DNA of 12,476 nt from Bacteroidales bacterium (GTDB lineage Bacteria > Bacteroidota > Bacteroidia > Bacteroidales > UBA4181), in NCBI GenBank assembly GCA_031264715.1, contig JAISDP010000180.1:1-12476 (forward strand), written 5' to 3'. Within the stretch, counting starts at the first letter, position 1. Each line of letters opens with the position of its first letter. The translations under genes and the position numbers were made by a program. The notes under the pieces are model-generated. The model ran no database searches, had not been told where the DNA came from, and saw only the letters and a program-made list of their open reading frames with translations. This document shows positions 6,613-12,476 of the stretch, piece by piece.

Positions 6613-8939
6613 TTCTTTGCTTTTTTACGAGTGGTTTTAGCCGGTTTGCTGTCGCTTTCGCTGATGATCTTCATGCAATCATCCAGTGTAAGCGATTCCG
6701 GCCCCTGATTTTTAGGGATCTTATAATTTTCCTTTTTGTAGGAAATATAGGGGCCCCAACGTCCGTTCAACACTTGGAGGTCGGGTTCCTTGTCGAAAGA
6801 TTTGATCACCCTGTTGCGGTCGGCTTCACGCTTGGCTTCGATGACTTCGATAGCCCGCTCAAGCGTCACCGTGAGCGGATTGTCCGTAGCGGGTTTGAGC
6901 GAATAGAACTTGGAACTGTGCAGCAAGTATGGCCCGAAGCGTCCCACGGCAGCCGTAATTTCCTTTTCTTCGTACTGGCCGATCTTGCGTGGAAGTTGAA
7001 ACAGTTCCAGCGCTTCTTCAAGCGTGATGGTTTCGATGTGTTGACCTTTCGAGAGGCCGGCAAACCGGGGCTTGTCCTCATCCGAAACCTCTCCGATCTG
7101 CACCAGCGGTCCGTATTTCCCGATTTTCGCCACCACAGGCTTTCCCGATTCTGGGTCGATTCCGAGTTTACGTTCGCCAACGGAGCGTTCCGATGTTTTG
7201 GTGGTAACATCTACCTTTTCATGGAACGGGTGATAGAACTTGTCGATCATCTTCGTCCAGTTCAGGTTTCCCTCGGCAATCTCGTCAAATTCCTTCTCTA
7301 CCGACGCGGTAAAATTGTAATCCAGGATGTCGTTGAAATGATCGATCAGGAAATCGTTCACGATCATGCCTATATCACTCGGGAAGAGCTTTGTCTTCTC
7401 GGCTCCCGTCATTTCGGTTTTGATCTCTTCCTTCAGGTTGTTATTCTTTAATGTATATACGACATATTCGCGCTTCACGCCCTCTTTATCCTCTTTCACC
7501 ACGTAGCCGCGTTGCAGGATGGTGGAAATAGTGGGTGCATAAGTTGACGGGCGGCCGATACCCAGCTCTTCCAGTTTCTTCACTAAGCTGGCCTCGGTGT
7601 AGCGTGGCGGATGATATGTAAAACGTTGCGTAGCCGTGATCTCGTCGGCGGTAAGGCTCTGTCCCTTACTGATAGGCGGCAACAACGCGCCTTTTTCTTC
7701 TTCGTTCTCGTCGTCCTGCGATTCGGTGTACAATTTCAGGAATCCGTCGAATTTGATAACTTCTCCCGTTGCCACGAATTTTTCAGGAGTCGTGGAAATA
7801 TCGATGGTAACGGTGGTTTTTTCCAATTGTGCATCGCTCATCTGCGAAGCCACGGTACGTTTCCAGATCAGTTCATACAGGCGTTTTTCCTGCGCCGATC
7901 CCGCCACGTCGGTTTTGTCCATGTATGTTGGCCGTATGGCTTCGTGCGCTTCCTGCGCTCCCTTGCTCTTGGTCTTATACTGGCGGCTTTGCGAATATTG
8001 TGCGCCGAATATTTTAATAATCACATTCTTGGCCATGCCAATCGCCATATCCGACAGGTTCACCGAGTCGGTACGCATGTAAGTGATTTTCCCGGCCTCG
8101 TAGAGTTTTTGCGCTACGGACATGGTTTGTGCCACCGAGAAACCTAACTTGCGGCTGGCTTCCTGTTGCAGCGTAGATGTGGTGAACGGCGGCGCCGGCG
8201 ATTTTTTTGCAGGCTTGGTGGTCACGTCGGCTACCTGATATTCAGCAGGTTTGCATCGTTCGAGGAACGCGACGGTTTCCCTGGCTGTATCGAAGCGCTT
8301 GTTCAGTTCGGCATTCAGGATTGCTTTCTTGTCCTTCTCGGAAACCGGGAATTTTCCTGTGACCTTGAACGATGAATGGCTTTTGAAATCACGTATTTCA
8401 CGTTCGCGTTCCACCAGAAGCCGCACGGCTACCGACTGTACGCGCCCGGCCGACAACGAGGGCCTGACTTTTTTCCACAGCACGGGCGACAATTCGAAAC
8501 CGACCAGGCGATCGAGCACACGGCGCGCCTGTTGTGCATCCACTAAATTTTTGTCGATGTCGCGCGGGTTATCTACGGCTTTGAGAATGGCCTCCCTGGT
8601 GATCTCGTTGAAAACAATGCGCTTCGTATGGCTCTTTTTCAAATTGAGCACTTCGGCTAAGTGCCACGCAATAGCTTCTCCTTCGCGATCTTCATCGGAA
8701 GCAAGCCATACTGTTTGGGCTTGCCTGGATAACTTTTTTAATTCGGAAACCAAAGTCCCCTTGCCTTCCGAAATGACATACTGCGGCTGGTAATTATGTG
8801 CGACATCTATACCGAGATTTTTCTTCTCCAAATCACGTATATGTCCGAAACTCGATTTTACCAAATAATCCTTACCTAAGAATTTTTCGATGGTTTTGGC
8901 CTTTGCGGGCGACTCTACTATAACTAAGTTTGGCTCCAT
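6609..8939 (-). CDS. topA: DNA topoisomerase I (type IA)
   Basis: TopA relaxes negative supercoils by cutting one strand and forming a 5'-phosphotyrosine link. The 776-residue protein has all core motifs. The Toprim start VIVESPAKAKTIEKFLG carries Glu9, and the acidic triad SDEDREGEA has Asp82 and Asp84. SLSAGRVQS lies at 161-169, and the active-site motif ITYMRTDSV has Tyr287. The helical arch and gate domains follow to about residue 590. The C-terminus holds non-zinc TopA repeats (GKYGPLV, GRFGPYL, GRWGPYI) instead of the four-Cys zinc ribbons of E. coli TopA; there are only two Cys in the protein outside the core. It ends in a basic tail KPAKTTRKKAKK. It starts at 8939, opposite the PBP gene across a 113-bp divergent promoter region, and overlaps the arginase-like gene by 4 nt. 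Confidence 0.98.
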   Translation of the reverse strand: MEPNLVIVESPAKAKTIEKFLGKDYLVKSSFGHIRDLEKKNLGIDVAHNYQPQYVISEGKGTLVSELKKLSRQAQTVWLASDEDREGEAIAWHLAEVLNLKKSHTKRIVFNEITREAILKAVDNPRDIDKNLVDAQQARRVLDRLVGFELSPVLWKKVRPSLSAGRVQSVAVRLLVEREREIRDFKSHSSFKVTGKFPVSEKDKKAILNAELNKRFDTARETVAFLERCKPAEYQVADVTTKPAKKSPAPPFTTSTLQQEASRKLGFSVAQTMSVAQKLYEAGKITYMRTDSVNLSDMAIGMAKNVIIKIFGAQYSQSRQYKTKSKGAQEAHEAIRPTYMDKTDVAGSAQEKRLYELIWKRTVASQMSDAQLEKTTVTIDISTTPEKFVATGEVIKFDGFLKLYTESQDDENEEEKGALLPPISKGQSLTADEITATQRFTYHPPRYTEASLVKKLEELGIGRPSTYAPTISTILQRGYVVKEDKEGVKREYVVYTLKNNNLKEEIKTEMTGAEKTKLFPSDIGMIVNDFLIDHFNDILDYNFTASVEKEFDEIAEGNLNWTKMIDKFYHPFHEKVDVTTKTSERSVGERKLGIDPESGKPVVAKIGKYGPLVQIGEVSDEDKPRFAGLSKGQHIETITLEEALELFQLPRKIGQYEEKEITAAVGRFGPYLLHSSKFYSLKPATDNPLTVTLERAIEVIEAKREADRNRVIKSFDKEPDLQVLNGRWGPYISYKKENYKIPKNQGPESLTLDDCMKIISESDSKPAKTTRKKAKK

Positions 8940-8970
8940 TCAGTTATTGCTTACAGCGTCAAAAATGATG

Positions 8971-9002
8971 CAAAGAAAAACAAATCGAATCGGAGTTTCA
9001 AA
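8971..9002 (-). promoter_or_regulatory. Candidate topA promoter
   Basis: On the minus strand TTTG (9002-8999) is followed after exactly 20 bp by TTTCTTTG (8978-8971). This fits the Bacteroidetes -33 TTTG and -7 TAnnTTTG pattern with one mismatch (T for A at the second base). The -7 box lies about 32 bp before the topA ATG at 8939. Both the spacing and the position are good; no experiment supports it. Confidence 0.5.
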
Positions 9003-9022
9003 ATTTTAACACAATTATTTCG

Positions 9023-9030
9023 TAATTTTG
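9023..9030 (+). promoter_or_regulatory. Candidate -7 box for the PBP1A/DUF4271 operon
   Basis: TAATTTTG is a perfect match to the Bacteroidetes -7 consensus TAnnTTTG and ends 22 bp before the PBP start codon. Transcription would begin near 9036, leaving a leader of about 16 nt. The matching -33 TTTG is missing; the nearest option is TTTC at 8996-8999 with a 23-bp spacer. This region overlaps the upstream part of the divergent topA promoter, so the two may compete. Confidence 0.5.
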
Positions 9031-9052
9031 CGGTTTCATTTATAAAAACGAT

Positions 9053-11404
9053 ATGGTCAAAAAGCAGACGGCAAAAGCCCGGAAGAAGAAATTTGCATCC
9101 ATTTTCTGGGGGACTGCAGCAGGATTGTTTCTTTTATTAGTTCTGTTATTTCTTTTAATTGTCCATGGTAAATTCGGATTCATGCCCACATTCGAACACC
9201 TGGAAAATCCGAATACAGATATTGCCTCAGAAGTTTATTCGTCGGACGGCGAATTGTTAACCACCTTTTTCCTGGAAGAAAACCGGAACCCTGTTGCATA
9301 TAAAGATTTACCGCCTTACTTGATAAATGCCCTGATAGCGCGTGAAGACCACCGTTTTGCCGACCATTCGGGGATTGACGGGACAGGACTGTTGCGTGTT
9401 GCCGTGAAGACCGTACTCATGAAGCAATCGGGCGAAGGCGGCGGAAGTACCATCACGCAACAGTTGGCCAAGCAGCTTTTCAAGAGGGATACCACTAAAT
9501 ATGGCTGGGGTCTGGCGCAGAAAATGCACATGGCAACCATCAAATTCCGCGAATGGGTAATAGCTGTGCGGCTCGAAAAACAATACACCAAGCAGGAAAT
9601 TGTTACCATGTACCTGAATGTGGTGCCTTTCGGGTATCAAGCCTATGGAATCAAATCGGCAGCGCGTACTTATTTTGATAAAAGCGTCGATTCGTTGAAA
9701 ATTGAGGATGCAGCCCTGCTGGTGGGAATCTTGCAGCGGCCAAGCTATTTCAATCCTCATAGACATCCTGAAAGATCGACCCTCCGGCGCAACAGCGTGC
9801 TGAACAAGATGAAGGAAAACGGTTACTTGAGTGCGCAGGCATGTGATTCCATCAAACAGATACCCATTCAACTGAAATTCGAACGTCTTGACCACGAAGC
9901 GGGAAATGCCACCTATTTCCGCGAATACCTGCGGTTAACCATGACCAAAAAGGAGCCGCTGCGCGAACGATACGTGAATCCTAAAAGCTTCAAGGAAGAT
10001 TCCATACAATGGGCTGAAAACCCGCTGTTCGGATGGTGTAACAAAAATTTACGCACGGATAAGACACCATATAACTTATATACGGACGGGTTGAAAATTT
10101 ATACGACCATCGACTCGCGGATGCAAAAATATGCAGAAGAGGCTGTGCAGAAGCACATGAAGGAGAAGCAGAAAGAGTTTTTCAAGGAAAAGAAGGACCG
10201 GAAAAAAGCTCCGTTTTCAAACGACTTGAGTGATAAGGAAATCGAAAATATTATGCTGTCGGCAATGAAGCAAACCAAGCGTTATCAGTCGTTACGCGCC
10301 AGGAACGTGTCGCAGAAGGATATTCTCAAGAATTTTAAAGAACCTTGCGAAATGACTGTCTTTTCGTGGGATGGAGATAAGGACACCATTATGAGTCCCT
10401 GGGATTCCATACGTTACCACAAGGCTTTCCTTCGCGCCAGCATGATGGCCATGAACCCGCATACAGGCGAAGTGAAAGTGTACGTGGGTGGCATCAATTA
10501 CCGTCATTTCAAATGGGATGGCGTGAAAGTGCAAAAACGGCAGGTGGGTTCGACCTTTAAACCATTCCTGTATACCCTGGCCTTTCAGGACAAAAAGGAA
10601 CTGACTCCCTGTTACAAGGTGCTGAACCAGACACAAACATTTCTCTGGGAAGACACGACATGGGCTCCCAGAAGTTCGGGAAGAAAGGCGGATCTGAACA
10701 AATGGGTGACCCTGAAATGGGGGCTGGCCACATCCGAAAATAATGTAACCGCCTGGTTGCTGAAGCAGGTATCGCCGACTGCCGTAGCAGATATGGCGCA
10801 TAAAATGGGGATCACCAGTTATATTAATCCTGTGCCTTCCATTGTTCTTGGAACCCCCGAAATATCGGTGGCCGAAATGACCGCTGCTTTTTCGGTATAT
10901 CCCAATGGCGGCGTGTATTCCGAACCAATGTTCGTAACGCGCGTCGAGGATAAAAACGGAAACCTGTTGAGCCGGTTCACTTCCTACAAGGAGGAAGTGA
11001 TCAGCGACCAAACGGCTTACCTGATGGTGAACCTGCTGATGGGCGTGGTAAGAGGCGGCACCGGCTCCCGTCTACGCTACACGTACCAGTTGATGAATGA
11101 AATAGGCGGAAAGACCGGCACTACGCAAAATCACGCCGATGGCTGGTTCATAGGCATCACACCCGACTTGACGGCAGGCATTTGGGTGGGCGGCGAAGAC
11201 CCATCCATCCGGTTCGACGGGATGAGACTGGGGCAGGGATCAGCCATGGCATTGCCTGTTTTCGGCCTGTTCATGCAAAAAGTATATGCCGATAAGCGTA
11301 TCAATCTAACACAAGGACCGTTTGAACGTCCCGCCAACTTCAATATCAACCTGGTGGATTGCGATGATAACAGTTTGAGCGGTGACGTGGTGTACGACGA
11401 ATGA
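9053..11404 (+). CDS. mrcA: Class A penicillin-binding protein 1A (glycosyltransferase/transpeptidase)
   Basis: This bifunctional enzyme polymerises lipid II into glycan strands and crosslinks the peptides on the outer face of the cytoplasmic membrane. The 783-residue protein has a basic cytoplasmic start (KKQTAKARKKK), one membrane anchor (about 14-37), and the GT51 domain. The GT51 motifs are AREDHRF with Glu98, GGSTITQQLAKQLF (130-143), the FREWVIAVRLE block (165-175) and EIVTMYLNVVPFG (182-194). The transpeptidase domain follows: GSTFKP with catalytic Ser500 and Lys503, SEN (561-563) and KTGT (687-690). The linker (about 300-455) is long and charged (EKQKEFFKEKKDRKK) and includes SPWDSIRYHKAFL, which I associate with Bacteroidota PBP1A proteins. 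All catalytic motifs are intact. The stop codon overlaps the next start in ATGA. No Shine-Dalgarno sequence is visible. PBP1A versus another class A paralogue (1B, 1C) is a judgement from length and layout. Confidence 0.95.
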   Translation: MVKKQTAKARKKKFASIFWGTAAGLFLLLVLLFLLIVHGKFGFMPTFEHLENPNTDIASEVYSSDGELLTTFFLEENRNPVAYKDLPPYLINALIAREDHRFADHSGIDGTGLLRVAVKTVLMKQSGEGGGSTITQQLAKQLFKRDTTKYGWGLAQKMHMATIKFREWVIAVRLEKQYTKQEIVTMYLNVVPFGYQAYGIKSAARTYFDKSVDSLKIEDAALLVGILQRPSYFNPHRHPERSTLRRNSVLNKMKENGYLSAQACDSIKQIPIQLKFERLDHEAGNATYFREYLRLTMTKKEPLRERYVNPKSFKEDSIQWAENPLFGWCNKNLRTDKTPYNLYTDGLKIYTTIDSRMQKYAEEAVQKHMKEKQKEFFKEKKDRKKAPFSNDLSDKEIENIMLSAMKQTKRYQSLRARNVSQKDILKNFKEPCEMTVFSWDGDKDTIMSPWDSIRYHKAFLRASMMAMNPHTGEVKVYVGGINYRHFKWDGVKVQKRQVGSTFKPFLYTLAFQDKKELTPCYKVLNQTQTFLWEDTTWAPRSSGRKADLNKWVTLKWGLATSENNVTAWLLKQVSPTAVADMAHKMGITSYINPVPSIVLGTPEISVAEMTAAFSVYPNGGVYSEPMFVTRVEDKNGNLLSRFTSYKEEVISDQTAYLMVNLLMGVVRGGTGSRLRYTYQLMNEIGGKTGTTQNHADGWFIGITPDLTAGIWVGGEDPSIRFDGMRLGQGSAMALPVFGLFMQKVYADKRINLTQGPFERPANFNINLVDCDDNSLSGDVVYDE

Positions 11405-12476
11405 CCAAAACATCAACAGCATACTGTTTCCCCGGAATTCAGCAGGATACGCTGGTAAAGCCACAGCAAAGCCAGCCGAATATTACCATACGCAGCAGGC
11501 CGCAACTCGACCTGGAGCGCGCCGAAGAGGTAATGCGGCAATTCGAACAGCGCGAGCAGGAGATCATCGCATCGCAACGCCGCGCGGTAAGGCCGAAACC
11601 GGTGGAAACGCCCGGGACGCCGTCTATAGAAACGGACACGCTGCTGGCTAAATATCGGCATATCGGATGTTCACCCCGCGCAAACATCCCCGATACCTTT
11701 ACCCTGACGGTACTGGAACGTTATTACCAGCCGATATCCGCTACCGTTGCGCCGACAACCGTAACCGATTCGACATCTGCCGTAACGGTGGCCGGGGCGC
11801 CGGCTGCAAATACCGGGCTGGCAAGCGATATAAAGCCGGTTGGCTACCCATCATCCGTTACTCTGTTCATCGCCTGCGGATTGGTTTTATTGGCCGTCAT
11901 CAAGTATAACTTTGGGAGGAACCTGCGGGAATCATTCCTGTCTTTTTTCAATTACCGCCAGGCGCAAAGGATGTATGAAGAGCGCCGCGAATCCGACAGG
12001 CAGGCGGCCATACTTTCCCATATACTGTTTATGCTGGTTGCCGGTATTTTTATTTCGATCGTTTTACCATTTTTGGGCGCAAATCCGTTGTGGGGGAACT
12101 ACGCATTATCTATCCCGGTTTTTTCTTTCGCTACAGGTTTGCTGTATATCCTGAAATCCTGGATATGGCAAGCGTTGGGAATTATCTTCATGACCCGGTC
12201 GTTTTCCAGAGCATACATATACAATATGTTTTTGTACAACCGCAACATTGGGGTGATGATTTTCCCGCTGGTAACGGTTATTCCGTATATTGCCCGAACC
12301 GCAATGCCCTATCTCATATACAGCGTCATTGCTGTTTTTGCTTTATCGTATTTGTTAAAGTTAAGGAGAATTTTTCAAATTATTCATGACCAAAATGTAC
12401 CACTGTTTTATTTCATTTTGTACCTTTGCACCCTTGAAATTTTGCCGCTTTTGTTATTTGTCAAAGGATGCAAATT
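11401..12476 (+). CDS. DUF4271-type multi-pass membrane protein (3' end beyond window)
   Basis: From the ATG at 11401, in the ATGA overlap with the PBP stop, the frame stays open for 358 codons to the last base of the window, so the C-terminus is missing. Residues 1-150 are soluble. They contain a charged helical stretch (about 35-62, LDLERAEEVMRQFEQREQEI) and a Pro/Thr/Ala/Val-rich low-complexity linker (about 110-150). After a first hydrophobic segment (151-168) come about five more membrane segments (near 203-224, 236-252, 283-301, 303-319 and 334-354). The family-like ending FYFILYLCTLEILPLLLFVK suggests that few residues are missing. I recognise this as the Bacteroidota DUF4271 family, whose function is unknown. 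As I recall it is often followed by hemD (uroporphyrinogen-III synthase), which cannot be checked here. Coupling to the PBP hints at, but does not prove, an envelope role. Confidence 0.8.
   Translation, partial: MTKTSTAYCFPGIQQDTLVKPQQSQPNITIRSRPQLDLERAEEVMRQFEQREQEIIASQRRAVRPKPVETPGTPSIETDTLLAKYRHIGCSPRANIPDTFTLTVLERYYQPISATVAPTTVTDSTSAVTVAGAPAANTGLASDIKPVGYPSSVTLFIACGLVLLAVIKYNFGRNLRESFLSFFNYRQAQRMYEERRESDRQAAILSHILFMLVAGIFISIVLPFLGANPLWGNYALSIPVFSFATGLLYILKSWIWQALGIIFMTRSFSRAYIYNMFLYNRNIGVMIFPLVTVIPYIARTAMPYLIYSVIAVFALSYLLKLRRIFQIIHDQNVPLFYFILYLCTLEILPLLLFVKGCK

Noticed and set aside
6774..7451. 225-codon open frame on the plus strand opposite topA
   Set aside because: It is antisense to conserved topoisomerase coding sequence and matches no family I recognise.
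10292..11011. 239-codon open frame on the minus strand opposite the PBP gene
   Set aside because: It is antisense to the transpeptidase domain with catalytic Ser, SEN and KTGT motifs, so it is a shadow.
11382..12389. Several short plus-strand frames (at 11382-11651, 11667-11909, 11840-12154 and 12090-12389)
   Set aside because: All lie inside the continuous 358-codon membrane-protein frame starting at 11401 and have no sensible protein character.

Overview
This window comes from a member of the Bacteroidota, most likely the order Bacteroidales. It carries a type IX secretion system (T9SS) core locus in the order porP-porK-porL-porM-porN, the arrangement known from Porphyromonas gingivalis, where porP sits directly in front of porK. 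Ribosome binding sites are weak or absent, as is usual in this phylum. At least one intergenic region contains a TAnnTTTG -7 box typical of Bacteroidetes sigma factor. No genus can be named from the sequence alone.

Layout. On the minus strand, reading right to left: topA (DNA topoisomerase I, 8939-6609); an arginase/formimidoylglutamase-fold protein (6612-5485) coupled to topA by a 4-nt ATGA overlap; a 232-bp AT-rich gap; then porP (5252-4302), porK (4270-2921), porL (2850-2005), porM (1971-343) and the first 107 codons of porN (321-1, cut by the window edge). The por genes are 21 to 70 bp apart and are probably one operon. On the plus strand, diverging from topA across a 113-bp promoter region: a class A penicillin-binding protein of the PBP1A type (9053-11404), coupled by another ATGA overlap to a DUF4271-type membrane protein (11401 to the window end). 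That last gene is open for 358 codons and has no stop within the window.

How the genes fit together. PorL and PorM form the inner-membrane motor: two PorL helices surround one PorM helix, and PorM spans the periplasm. PorM meets the ring of lipoprotein PorK and PorN under the outer membrane, and PorP is a small outer-membrane-associated protein of the PorP/SprF family. Together they energise and build the machine that exports proteins with a C-terminal sorting domain. TopA relaxes negative supercoils and the PBP polymerises and crosslinks peptidoglycan. Neither is part of the T9SS, although the topA/arginase-like/gldK neighbourhood recurs in Bacteroidota as far as I recall.

I see no RNA genes, mobile elements, CRISPR arrays or phage genes. 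No wholly new system is evident. The items most worth a second look are the arginase-fold protein that has lost almost all of its metal ligands, the unterminated DUF4271 gene with a long disordered N-terminus, the heptad duplications in the PorL tail, and the AT-rich leader in front of porP.
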